DNA of 50,981 nucleotides from Ottowia sp. Its GTDB lineage: Bacteria > Pseudomonadota > Gammaproteobacteria > Burkholderiales > Burkholderiaceae_C. A program made the position numbers and the translations under genes. Under the pieces are notes generated by a model. That model saw only the letters and a program-made list of their open reading frames with translations, did not search any database and was not told where the DNA came from. Numbering within the stretch: position 1 is the first letter of the stretch; the number at the start of each line of letters is the position of its first letter. This document shows positions 42,463-50,743 of the stretch, piece by piece. Location: assembly GCA_023228705.1 (NCBI GenBank), contig JALOAS010000013.1, forward strand, positions 1-50,981, in the 5' to 3' direction.

Positions 42463-44328
42463 TCAGCGCGGCGTCCAGCGCAGCTGGGCAAACGCCTGCA
42501 GCGGCGGCGCAGCGTATCCGCCGGCCAGCTCGTAACGCCGGTTGGCCACGTTGTCCACGCGCAGCAACAGGTCCCAGTCGCGCGCGATGGTGGTGTGGGC
42601 GTACACATTGAGCAGGCCGTAGCCGGCCAGCCGGCGGGTGTTGGCGGCATCGTCCCAGCGCTGGCTGGTGGCAAGCCATTCGGCGCCCAGCGTCCAGCCG
42701 GCGGCGCGCGTGTCGGCGTTGAGCTTGATCTGGCGGCGCGCACGTCGCGCCAGCAGCTTGCCCGTATCGGCGTTGGTGGGCTGCTGCCAGTCCAGTGACG
42801 CGCTCACGTTCACCGTACCCAGCGCGTGCCGGGCAGACAGGCTCGCACCGCGCAGGTTGGCGCGCCCGGTGTTGACGTAGCAGCCGCCAAACAGCGGCTG
42901 CTCGCAGGGAGTGGATGGGTCCCAGTCGATGAGGTTGCGGATGCGGTTGTGGTAGAGAACCAGGTCCGCTCCGCTACGGCCGTGGCTCCAGTGGATTCCG
43001 GCTTCCAGGTTGCGACTTTTTTCCGGCCCCAGCCCGGGCGCGGCAAATTGCGTCTGGTACAGCGTGGGTGCCCGAAACGCGGTCGCGACAGAGAGCGTTG
43101 CCCGCCAGTTGTCGGCAAGCCGGAGTCCGTACGCCACGCTGCCGCTGCTCTGGCCGCCAAATTCGCTGTCCTGGTCGCGCCTGGCGTTGACCTGCAGGCT
43201 GTGCCTGCTGCCCTGATAGCTGTAGCCCAGCGCCAGTGCGTCCTGGTGCCGGCCCTGGTTGATGGGCGCGTTGTCGAGACGGTCTTCGCGCCGTTCCAGG
43301 TCGGCACTCAACAGGTGGTTGCCCGCTTGCCACTCGTTGTGCCACAGGAAATTGCGCAACTGCGTCCTGCTCGTGTACGCGGACGGCGGGTCGTCGTACC
43401 GGTGGCTGGACTGGTTGATGGCGACACGCGTGCTGTACCGGTCGTTCCAGCGTGCCGACCAGGTGATGCCCGCTGTGCCCAGCCGGTTGCTTGCACGGTC
43501 GTGGCGCACCAGGGCGTCCGGATCAAATGCCGGGTCTGCGTCGTATTGCGCATCCATGTCCGTGTACGTGCCGGTGAAATCAATGCGGTGCGCCGCATGG
43601 ACCTGCCAGCCGAGCCGCGCGTTGGCGCTGTTTTGCCGCCAGCCGTCACGGTCCGGGTTGCCGGCCGGCATGGCGTTGAAGCCCCGGCTGCCCTCGCGCG
43701 TGACGCCCAGCGAGTAGTCGATGCGGTCGTCGCCGCCGGAGACGCCTGTCTGCAGCTGCCGGCGCTGGTGCGAGCCGGCGCCCACGGCTGCGTAAGGCTG
43801 CGCCGGGCCTTCGCCGCGCCGCGTGAAGACCTGGATGACGCCGGCCACGGCGTCGGAGCCGTAGACGGCAGCGGCGGGGCCGCGCACGATCTCGATGCGG
43901 TCCACCTGCGCCAGCGATATCGCTTCCCAGGGTGCGCCGCCCGTTGCCTGCGTGTCGACCCGCACGCCATCCACGTAGACCGCGGTGAACCGGTTGTCGG
44001 CGCCGCGCATGAATATGCCGGTTTGCGTTCCCGGTCCGCCCGAGCGCGAGAGTTCGATCCCGTGCTGGCGCTGCAGCAGGTCGCCGATGCTGGCTGCGCC
44101 GCTGCGCTCGATCTGCGTCCGGTCGATCAGCGTGGTGTCGGCCAGCACGCCGGACAGCGGCTGCGCCGTGCGGCGTGCCGAGATCACGACCCTGTACGGT
44201 GTGTCCGATGGCGTGGCGGTGGCCGGCATGGGCGGGCCGGGATTTTGCGCCAGGGCAACAGAAGTGAGGGCGGTGCCGCCCAGGCAGGTGATGCGCTGCC
44301 ACCGCGTGCGCGCCGATGCTGATTTCAT
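42463..44328 (-). CDS. btuB: TonB-dependent vitamin B12 receptor BtuB
   Basis: Outer-membrane receptor that imports cobalamin with TonB energy. The 621-aa protein has a signal peptide and a TonB-box region (PYRVVISARR). A plug domain follows (about 45-155: IERSGAASIGDLLQRQHGIE, NRFTAVYVDGVRVD, VDRIEIVRGPAAAVYGSDAV), then a long beta-barrel. The assignment to cobalamin rests on the cobalamin riboswitch upstream and the corrinoid genes around it. The C-terminus ends RWTPR, not the usual terminal aromatic residue. The open frame continues upstream through the riboswitch. Confidence 0.93.
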   Translation of the reverse strand: MKSASARTRWQRITCLGGTALTSVALAQNPGPPMPATATPSDTPYRVVISARRTAQPLSGVLADTTLIDRTQIERSGAASIGDLLQRQHGIELSRSGGPGTQTGIFMRGADNRFTAVYVDGVRVDTQATGGAPWEAISLAQVDRIEIVRGPAAAVYGSDAVAGVIQVFTRRGEGPAQPYAAVGAGSHQRRQLQTGVSGGDDRIDYSLGVTREGSRGFNAMPAGNPDRDGWRQNSANARLGWQVHAAHRIDFTGTYTDMDAQYDADPAFDPDALVRHDRASNRLGTAGITWSARWNDRYSTRVAINQSSHRYDDPPSAYTSRTQLRNFLWHNEWQAGNHLLSADLERREDRLDNAPINQGRHQDALALGYSYQGSRHSLQVNARRDQDSEFGGQSSGSVAYGLRLADNWRATLSVATAFRAPTLYQTQFAAPGLGPEKSRNLEAGIHWSHGRSGADLVLYHNRIRNLIDWDPSTPCEQPLFGGCYVNTGRANLRGASLSARHALGTVNVSASLDWQQPTNADTGKLLARRARRQIKLNADTRAAGWTLGAEWLATSQRWDDAANTRRLAGYGLLNVYAHTTIARDWDLLLRVDNVANRRYELAGGYAAPPLQAFAQLRWTPR

Positions 44329-44394
44329 GGCCAGGTCCTGAACGAGCGCTCCCGCCAGCTTCCCCGCCGGCGCATGGAGCCCAGTCAACGATCG

Positions 44395-44417
44395 CCGCGC
44401 GCCGGCTGGGCGCGCGG
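44395..44417 (-). promoter_or_regulatory. Hairpin in the btuB riboswitch expression platform
   Basis: CCGCGCGCC (44395-44403) and GGCGCGCGG (44409-44417) form a 9-bp stem with a 5-nt loop between the aptamer and btuB. It has no T-run, so it may act with the aptamer on translation and not as a terminator. Confidence 0.5.
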
Positions 44418-44424
44418 TGATCCC

Positions 44425-44665
44425 GTCGTTGGCCGGTATCCGGGCTGGCGGAGGGCATCGGCGCCTGGCCTTCCCGGCGGTGCGTGTGCACCACCAGTGG
44501 CTCGGTTCAGGCGCAGACCGACCCGGTGCCGTCGTCTGGACTCCGGGTCGTCCGCTGACCGTTGCGGGGGCAGCGCAGGCCAAGCGCCTGGCCAGTTGCC
44601 AAGGCTCTCCTGCTTCCCGTTTGACTGCGGCCGCCAGAGCGGCGGCGCGCGAGCACCAACGTGTG
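44425..44665 (-). promoter_or_regulatory. Cobalamin (adenosylcobalamin) riboswitch
   Basis: On the minus strand the leader has the conserved TGCCCCCGCAACGGT (plus 44572-44558), GCCACTGGTGG then CCGGGAAGG (44501-44469), and the B12 box CGCCAGCCCGGATACCGGCC (44450-44431). The 5' region ACGTTGGTG and ACGGGAAGC also fits the motif. It lies about 100 nt before btuB and should repress it when cobalamin is plentiful. The rest of the 589-bp btuB-nrdJ spacer has the btuB promoter and nrdJ control region. Confidence 0.93.
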
Positions 44666-44668
44666 GTG

Positions 44669-44697
44669 ATTATACGGTGTTTTTTGTAAAATCAACA
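44669..44697 (-). promoter_or_regulatory. btuB promoter
   Basis: On the minus strand TATAAT (44674-44669) is a consensus -10, preceded by TGTTGA (44697-44692) with a 17-bp spacer. Transcription would start near 44662, at the 5' edge of the riboswitch. Confidence 0.75.
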
Positions 44698-44741
44698 CAA
44701 TATGTGGGCCAGACATAGGTTATCATTGCTACATGTTGTGG
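44695..44741 (+). promoter_or_regulatory. Candidate pair of NrdR boxes upstream of nrdJ
   Basis: ACACAATATGTGGGCC (44695-44710) matches 11 of 16 positions of the NrdR consensus ACACwATATATwGTGT, and TTGCTACATGTTGTGG (44726-44741) matches 10 of 16. The two are 31 bp apart, the spacing (about three helix turns) found for real NrdR box pairs. The first overlaps the -35 of the btuB promoter. Confidence 0.5.
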
Positions 44742-44917
44742 TTTCCCCGAAAGCGCCAGAATGGCCCCGGGAACGCACGGCATGCGCCCCTGCGGCCTGC
44801 ATGGCGGGACAGTCGCACGTACGCAGGCGCGGCGCGACACACAAGAAACCCCACGTCAACAAGCAGCAGGCACGCCGACGATCGACAATCCATGGATGGC
44901 CTGAACAGGAGCACACG

Positions 44918-47782
44918 ATGAAGCGAAACGAACACTTGTCCGGACTGGAGCCGCAGGCGATCTCGCTGGAGGTGCTCCAGGAAAAATACGCCAAGGGCGA
45001 CGAAACCACCATAGGCCAGGTGCAGCGCCGCGTGGCGCGCGCGCTGGCGGCCATGGAGGCGCCCGAGCAGCGCGCGCACCATGAAGCGCTGTTTGTCGAG
45101 GCGCAGCAGCGCGGGTTCATTCCCGCCGGCCGCATCAACTCGGCCGCCGGAACGGACCTGCAGGCCACGCTCATCAACTGCTTTGTCCAGCCGGTGGGCG
45201 ACTCGGTTTCGGCCACCGAGGACGGGCTGCCGGGCATCTACGACGCGCTGCAAAAGGCTGCGGAAACCATGCGCCGCGGCGGCGGCGTGGGCTACAACTT
45301 CAGCCACATCCGACCCGCCGGTGCGCACGTGCGCGGCACCGCGTCCAAGGCGTCGGGGCCGGTGTCGTACATGCGCGTGTTTGACCGCTCCTGCGAGACG
45401 GTCGAGTCTGCCGGCGCCCGGCGCGGCGCGCAGATGGGCGTTCTCAACGTGGAGCACCCGGACATCGAGGCCTTTGTCCGCGCCAAGCAGACCGCCGGCG
45501 AGCTGACCAATTTCAACGTCTCGGTCAGCGTCACCGATGACTTCATGCAGGCGGTGCAGGACGACGCGCTGTTCCCGCTGGTCCATGCGGCCGAGCCGGG
45601 CGAGGACCTCAAGGCCGCCGGCGCGTTCCGGCGCGAGGACGGCCCGTGGGTGTACCGCCAGATCCGGGCGCGCGAGCTGTGGGACCTGATCATGCAGTCA
45701 ACCTACGACTACGCCGAGCCGGGCGTGCTGTTTCGCGACCAGATCAACCGGGAAAACAACCTGGCGTACATCGAGACGCTGGAAGCAACCAATCCCTGCG
45801 GCGAGCAGCCGCTGCCGGCGTATGGCTGCTGCTGCCTGGGCTCGATCAACCTGACGCGCTTCGTGCGCGATCCCTTTGGCCTGAGCGGCGAGCCCAGCGT
45901 CGACTGGCAGGGCCTGGCCGAAGTCACCGCCGTGGCCGTGCGCATGCTGGACAACGTGCTGGACGCCACCGTCTGGCCGCTGCCCGAGCAGGCGGAGGAG
46001 GCGGCGCAGAAGCGGCGCGTGGGCCTGGGCATCACCGGGCTGGGCGACGCGCTCATCATGCTTGGACTGGCGTACGACAGCGACCCCGCGCGCGCCATGG
46101 CCGGCCGCTTCATGCGCGAGATCACAGAGGCTGCGTACCGCGCGTCGGTGGCGCTGGCACGCGAGCGCGGCGCGTTCCCGGCGTTCAGCAAGAAGGAATA
46201 CTTGGCGAGCCCGTTCATCCAGCGGCTGCCCAGGGACCTGCGCGACGCCATCGCAAAACACGGGCTGCGCAACAGCCACCTGACCTCGATCGCGCCCACC
46301 GGAACGATCTCGCTGGCGTTTGCCGATAATGCATCCAACGGCATAGAGCCGCCGTTTTCCTGGACGTACACGCGCACCAAGCGCATGGCCGATGGGAGCC
46401 GGCAGGACTATGCGGTGCAGGACCATGCGTGGCGGCTGTACCGCCTGCTGGGCGGCGACACCGACGCGCTGCCGCCGTATTTCCGCACCGCGCTGGAGAT
46501 TTCCGCGCAAGACCATGCACGCATGGTCGCGGCGGTCAAGGACCACGTGGATTCGGCCATTTCCAAGACCGTCAACGTGCCGGCCGACTACCCGTACGAG
46601 GACTTCAAGGACCTGTACCTGGACGCCTGGCGTTACGGCCTCAAGGGCATCACGACGTACCGGCCCAGCGGCAAGCGCGACGCGGTGCTGTCGGTGACCC
46701 CCGAGGCAGCGGCCGCCGGGTCGCAGCCGGAGACCATCTCGCTGTCCGAGGCAGACCAGCGGCTGGTGCTCAAGCAGGCCATCGAGCCGGTGCTCAACAG
46801 CCTGCGCTGGCCGAGCCGGCCGCGGTTGCCGCACGGCGCATCGTGCTGGGCATCCGACGCCATCGAGGTGCCCGAGGGCAGCTTCGTGGTCTTTGTCTCG
46901 GACCTGCAGCAGCGGCCGTTCGAGGTCTGGGTCAACGGCGCCCGGCCGCCGCGCGGCCTGGGCTCGGTGGCCAAGATGCTGAGCCTGGACATGTACGTGG
47001 ACGACTTTCCCTGGCTGCAGCGCAAGCTGCAGGTGCTGGCGCGCACCAGCGGCGAGAGTCCGTTCCAGATCAGCAATCCGCGCAACGGCGAGCCCATCTG
47101 GGTGCCGTCCCCCGTTGCCGCCGTGGCCAAGCTGGTCGAGTTCCGGCACAAGGCGCTGGGCGTGACGGCGCCGGAAGAAGGCGCCTCGGCCATGATGAGT
47201 GCGCTCATTGCGCCGCGCGAACCCAAGACCGGCACCGACGGCACCATGGGCTGGGTCTGCGACGTGCTCAATCCGGTGACCGGGGATGATTTTGTCCTCA
47301 TGGTCAAGGAACTGCGCCTGCCCGACGGCGGCGCGCGCCCGTATTCGGTCTGGGGCGCCGGAGAATTCCCGCGCGCTTTTGCCGGCCTGTTCAAGCTCCT
47401 GAGCCTGGACATGCGCATCGTTGACCCGGCCTGGATCGCGATGAAATTGCGCAAGCTCATGAACTACGCCGAGCCGCAGGGCGATTTCCTGGCGCGGATG
47501 CCCGGCAGCGAGAAATCCCGCACGTACCCGTCAACGGAGGCGTACCTGGCGCGCCTGCTCATCCACCGCTACGCCATGCTGGGCATCCTGGACGAGAACG
47601 GCGAGCCGCTGCGGCAGATGGGCGTGGTCCAGGCCGAGTCCGATGCCGCAGGTTTGCAGTCACCCGCTGCCGACACGGTGATGGCAGGCGCGCGCTGCCC
47701 GGAATGCCACTTGCCGCACGTGATCAACAAGGACGGCTGCGATTTCTGCACCAGCTGCGGCTACATGGGCGCTTGTGGCTGA
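44918..47782 (+). CDS. nrdJ: Adenosylcobalamin-dependent ribonucleoside-diphosphate reductase (class II)
   Basis: Makes deoxyribonucleotides using adenosylcobalamin as radical source, independent of oxygen. The 954-aa protein has FIPAGRINSAAGTDLQATLI, GGGVGYNFSHIRP, the active-site segment EATNPCGEQPLPAYGCC, SIAPTGTISLAFADNASNGI, and a C-terminal cysteine cluster CPECHLPHV...CDFCTSCGYMG that re-reduces the active site. Two similar domains precede this (PRGLGSVAKMLSLDMYV near residue 685 and FAGLFKLLSLDMRIV near 826). ATG 44918 follows AGGAG; the frame to 44702 lacks similarity. Confidence 0.95.
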   Translation: MKRNEHLSGLEPQAISLEVLQEKYAKGDETTIGQVQRRVARALAAMEAPEQRAHHEALFVEAQQRGFIPAGRINSAAGTDLQATLINCFVQPVGDSVSATEDGLPGIYDALQKAAETMRRGGGVGYNFSHIRPAGAHVRGTASKASGPVSYMRVFDRSCETVESAGARRGAQMGVLNVEHPDIEAFVRAKQTAGELTNFNVSVSVTDDFMQAVQDDALFPLVHAAEPGEDLKAAGAFRREDGPWVYRQIRARELWDLIMQSTYDYAEPGVLFRDQINRENNLAYIETLEATNPCGEQPLPAYGCCCLGSINLTRFVRDPFGLSGEPSVDWQGLAEVTAVAVRMLDNVLDATVWPLPEQAEEAAQKRRVGLGITGLGDALIMLGLAYDSDPARAMAGRFMREITEAAYRASVALARERGAFPAFSKKEYLASPFIQRLPRDLRDAIAKHGLRNSHLTSIAPTGTISLAFADNASNGIEPPFSWTYTRTKRMADGSRQDYAVQDHAWRLYRLLGGDTDALPPYFRTALEISAQDHARMVAAVKDHVDSAISKTVNVPADYPYEDFKDLYLDAWRYGLKGITTYRPSGKRDAVLSVTPEAAAAGSQPETISLSEADQRLVLKQAIEPVLNSLRWPSRPRLPHGASCWASDAIEVPEGSFVVFVSDLQQRPFEVWVNGARPPRGLGSVAKMLSLDMYVDDFPWLQRKLQVLARTSGESPFQISNPRNGEPIWVPSPVAAVAKLVEFRHKALGVTAPEEGASAMMSALIAPREPKTGTDGTMGWVCDVLNPVTGDDFVLMVKELRLPDGGARPYSVWGAGEFPRAFAGLFKLLSLDMRIVDPAWIAMKLRKLMNYAEPQGDFLARMPGSEKSRTYPSTEAYLARLLIHRYAMLGILDENGEPLRQMGVVQAESDAAGLQSPAADTVMAGARCPECHLPHVINKDGCDFCTSCGYMGACG

Positions 47783-47891
47783 CCCCGCGCCTGCCTGAGC
47801 GGGACAAAACGGCCCGGCCGGCCGGATGGGCGGCCAGCAGCGCGTACCTGTCTGTCGGCCGCGGCGCGCCGCAGGTGCGCGCCGCGCTCAA

Positions 47892-48233
47892 TCAGCTCCG
47901 TTGATGCCGCGACCAGCCCTGTTGCGCCGGCCGGTGCGAGCGCTGTCCCCGCCGCGTTCCGGGACGGCGGTTGCTCTGCCAGTGATGGCGCTGGAACCCG
48001 CGATGCTGGTACCTGTGTGCCCGGGGATACGAGCGGTAGTGCTTCCGCGCGGACCGGCCATGCGCATGCGACGAGCGTGAGCGGGACGTGCTGGCGTGTC
48101 CGACGTTGTGGCCGAGCGCATGCTGCGAAGCTTGCACGGCCTGTGGCGTGCTGCTGCGCGGCTGTGCAAACGCGGTGCTGGTCCACAGGCCGGCGGCCAG
48201 GACGAGGGCGGCGGGACGTATCCACTTGAACAT
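47892..48233 (-). CDS. Small exported His/Arg-rich protein, unknown function
   Basis: A 113-aa protein with a signal peptide (WIRPAALVLAAGLWTSTAFA) and a mature part of about 90 residues rich in His (about 12) and Arg (about 18), with Ser and Gln, such as SHAHGRSARKHYRSYPRAHR. It has no cysteine and no recognised domain. AAAGGAG 8 nt before the ATG supports translation. The His clusters could bind metal ions, but this is only compositional. Convergent with nrdJ; its signal peptide resembles that of the exported protein at 40498-40896. Confidence 0.75.
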   Translation of the reverse strand: MFKWIRPAALVLAAGLWTSTAFAQPRSSTPQAVQASQHALGHNVGHASTSRSRSSHAHGRSARKHYRSYPRAHRYQHRGFQRHHWQSNRRPGTRRGQRSHRPAQQGWSRHQRS

Positions 48234-48345
48234 GAGGTTTCTCCTTTGCTGTGTGCAAAATGCGAGTTGCTGGAACTCGCGTGCACCCAGTTTGGAGCGC
48301 GCGGGTGTCGGTGCCTTGTGCCCCGTGTGAAGTCATGTAATGCTT

Positions 48346-48690
48346 CACCTGACTGGCAAGCACCGTCAGCTCACCGGATGACAGATGATTTCGGCCCTTG
48401 CGGGCCCTGGATGAAAGCCGCCTGTGGCGGCTGATGAAGGTTTTGCGTCAAGCGTTCAGCGTCCAGCGTGAACGCCCAACGCTCAACGCTCAACGCTCAA
48501 CGCTCAACGCTCAACGCTCAACGCTCAACGCTCAACGCTCAACGCTCAACGCTCAACGCTCAACGCTCAACCTCCCCGTCATGGCGGCGCAGCCGCAGTC
48601 ATTGCAGCCGCGTAGCGGCAAGGTCATCGAGGCGCCAGCGAGGTCATCCGTCATGCGCCTGCGTGTTGCTGAGCATCGTTTCCCATCAGG
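48346..48690. repeat. Intergenic mosaic repeat, copy D (fullest copy, downstream of pyrD)
   Basis: In order: left end (48346-48390); hairpin GGCCC-ttgc-GGGCC (48393-48406); hairpin AGCCGCC-tgt-GGCGGCT (48416-48432); a 7-bp tandem array; hairpins GCGGC-gca-GCCGC (48584-48596) and GCCGC-gta-GCGGC (48607-48619); and the right end GTGTTGCTGAGCATCGTTTCCCATCAG (in 48662-48689). The hairpins are spaced by GATGA/TCAT words. The spacer 48234-48758 holds no convincing gene; the frame through the array is an artefact of the repeat. Confidence 0.82.
48478..48568. repeat. Perfect tandem array: 13 copies of AACGCTC
   Basis: Thirteen exact copies of a 7-bp unit (91 bp), preceded by one degenerate copy AACGCCC (48471-48477) and followed by AACCTCC. 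All three frames stay open because the unit is not a multiple of three. Exact identity suggests recent expansion by slippage; copy number may vary between strains. Confidence 0.98.
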
Positions 48691-48758
48691 ATGCTTGATG
48701 TGCGACGCTTGCTGACTGCCAGCCCAGCGCGGGGGCGCCGCCGGCACCGGCGCCCGGG

Positions 48759-49823
48759 TCAGGCGCTTGCCCGCAGTGCGGACGCGATCTCGGGGACCAG
48801 CTGCGGGCCCCTGTAGATGAGGCCGGTGTAGATTTGCACCGCGTCGGCGCCGGCCCTGATCTTGGCCACGGCGTCGGTCCCGCTCAGGATGCCGCCCACG
48901 CCAATGATGGGGTAGCCTGGCCCCAGCGCTTGGCGCAGCCCGGCGACGACGCGGTTGCTGGCGGCCGAGAGCGGCGCACCGGAAAGTCCGCCCGCCTCGT
49001 GGCCGTGCGGCAGATGCGCCACGTCATCGCGCGCCAGCGTGGTGTTGGTGGCAATGACGCCTTCAATCCGGTGCTCCTGCAGCGCCGCGGCCACCGCCTG
49101 CACCTGCTGCCGGTCCAGGTCGGGCGCAATCTTGACAAAGATGGGCACCTGGCGCGCGTGTTCATCGGCCAGCTCGGCCTGCCTTGACTTGAGTGCGGTC
49201 AGCAGCGTGCGCAGCGCGGCGTCCTGCTGCAGGTCGCGCAGGTCCTGCGTATTGGGGCTGGAGATGTTGACGGTGACGTAGTCCGCGTACGCATACACGC
49301 CCGCCAGGCCAGCCAGGTAGTCGTCGGTGGCCCGCTCCATGGGCGTGCTGGCGTTCTTGCCTATGTTCAGCCCCAGCACCAGCGGCGGCCCGTCGCCCGC
49401 GACGTGCCGGCGCTGGTAGAAGCGCGAGTTGCGCACGTTGCGGACAAAGGCATCCAGGCCGTCGTTGTTGAACCCCATGCGGTTGATCAGCGCGTTGGCG
49501 CGCGGCAGCCGGAACAGCCGGGGCCTGGCGTTGCCCGGCTGCGCCAGCGGCGTCACCGTGCCCACCTCGACAAAGCCAAAGCCCATGCTCGCCAGCCCGT
49601 CTATGGCGCGCGCGTTCTTGTCCAGCCCCGCCGCGACGCCGACCCGGTTGGGCAGGGTGAGCCCGGCCAGCGTCAGTGGATCGCTGATGCGCCTGTTGCG
49701 CCAGGCCCACTGCAGCGGCGTCGCGTCGCAGCGCGCCAGCGTGTCGACGGTGAGGTCGTGCGCGGTTTCCGGGTCCAGCGCAAACAGCGCCGTGCGCGTC
49801 ACACAATAGGGAATGAGGCTCAT
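48759..49823 (-). CDS. pyrD: Dihydroorotate dehydrogenase (quinone), class 2
   Basis: Membrane-associated FMN enzyme that oxidises dihydroorotate to orotate using quinone in pyrimidine synthesis. The 354-aa protein has the N-terminal helical extension of class 2 enzymes (ALFALDPETAHDLTVDTLAR) and GVAAGLDKNARAIDGLASMG. The catalytic Ser region YVTVNISSPNTQDLRDLQ, VKIAPDLDRQQV, TNTT and a C-terminal GGILSGTDAVAKIRAGADAV follow. It is divergent from rpiA across about 50 bp; downstream is repeat copy D. Confidence 0.97.
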   Translation of the reverse strand: MSLIPYCVTRTALFALDPETAHDLTVDTLARCDATPLQWAWRNRRISDPLTLAGLTLPNRVGVAAGLDKNARAIDGLASMGFGFVEVGTVTPLAQPGNARPRLFRLPRANALINRMGFNNDGLDAFVRNVRNSRFYQRRHVAGDGPPLVLGLNIGKNASTPMERATDDYLAGLAGVYAYADYVTVNISSPNTQDLRDLQQDAALRTLLTALKSRQAELADEHARQVPIFVKIAPDLDRQQVQAVAAALQEHRIEGVIATNTTLARDDVAHLPHGHEAGGLSGAPLSAASNRVVAGLRQALGPGYPIIGVGGILSGTDAVAKIRAGADAVQIYTGLIYRGPQLVPEIASALRASA

Positions 49824-49872
49824 CGGATAATCAACGCTTGGGCATCACAAGCAATATGGGGCATTGTCGCAA

Positions 49873-50598
49873 ATGGGCGCTGCAACGCATACACAGGATG
49901 AACTCAAGGCCATGGCAGCCCGCGCGGCGCTGGCGTACGTGGAGCCGGGGCAGGTCATTGGCGTGGGCACCGGCTCCACCGTCAACCACTTCCTGGACGC
50001 GCTGGCGCAGTCCGGGCTCGACGTGCGCGGCGCCGTCTCGTCGTCCGAGGCATCAAGCCAGCGCCTGCGCGCGCTGGGCATCGCGGTGCACGACAGCAAT
50101 GCGGTGGCCGATCTGTCCGTATACATAGACGGCGCCGATGAAATAGACGGCAGCGGCTGCATGATCAAGGGCGGCGGCGCGGCGCTGACGCGCGAGAAGA
50201 TCGTCGCGGCGCTGGCGCGGCGCTTCATTTGCGTGGCCGACCAGAGCAAGCAGGTGCAGGTGCTGGGGCGGTTTGCGCTCCCGGTCGAGGTCATCCCCAT
50301 GGCGGCCGCGCACATCGGCCGGCGCTTTGCCGCCGGCGTCTGTGGTACCAGCGGCCGTGCCGTGCTGCGCGAGGGACCCGAAGGGCCGCTGGTGACCGAC
50401 AACGGCCAGCACCTGCTGGACGTGCACGGCCTGCAAATCACCGATCCGCTGGCGTTCGAGCAAACCGTCAACCAGTGGCCTGGCGTGGTCACCGTGGGCG
50501 TGTTTGCGCAGCACAGGGCCAGTGTCTGCCTGCTGGCGACGCAGGATGGCGTGCAGACGCTGAACTTCGAGGCGGGGCCGCCGTCTGCCGACTGCTGA
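49873..50598 (+). CDS. rpiA: Ribose-5-phosphate isomerase A
   Basis: Interconverts ribose 5-phosphate and ribulose 5-phosphate in the pentose phosphate pathway. The 241-aa protein has QVIGVGTGSTVNHFLDAL, VSSSEASSQRLRALGI, SVYIDGADEIDGSGCMIKGG (catalytic Asp/Glu), GGAALTREKIVA and FICVADQSKQVQVLG. ATG 49873 starts just before the conserved core; a TTG at 49864 is in frame and nearer a GGGG, so the start is somewhat uncertain. The last 383 bp of the window after it contain a repeat, not a gene. Confidence 0.96.
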   Translation: MGAATHTQDELKAMAARAALAYVEPGQVIGVGTGSTVNHFLDALAQSGLDVRGAVSSSEASSQRLRALGIAVHDSNAVADLSVYIDGADEIDGSGCMIKGGGAALTREKIVAALARRFICVADQSKQVQVLGRFALPVEVIPMAAAHIGRRFAAGVCGTSGRAVLREGPEGPLVTDNGQHLLDVHGLQITDPLAFEQTVNQWPGVVTVGVFAQHRASVCLLATQDGVQTLNFEAGPPSADC

Positions 50599-50743
50599 GT
50601 GGGGCCGGGGCGTTCCCGGAGCAGGGCGTGGCTGGCTGTATCGTGGGCGCGGCGGGTTCTTGTTTTGATCCGAGGTTTGGGTTGATGGAGACCGGTTTGG
50701 TCAATGTTTGGGGTTGCCGGGATATGCGCCCGGCAGCGCAGTC

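Noticed and set aside
44702..44917. 72-residue extension of NrdJ
   Set aside because: Covers the control region, has no similarity to the family, and a good AGGAG precedes the ATG at 44918.
48478..48568. CRISPR array
   Set aside because: Unit is 7 bp with no spacers and no cas genes nearby.
48398..48715. 105-aa open frame through the 7-bp array (TLNAQRS repeats)
   Set aside because: A 7-bp repeat stays open in every frame and gives a 7-residue protein repeat automatically; no ribosome-binding site or homologue.
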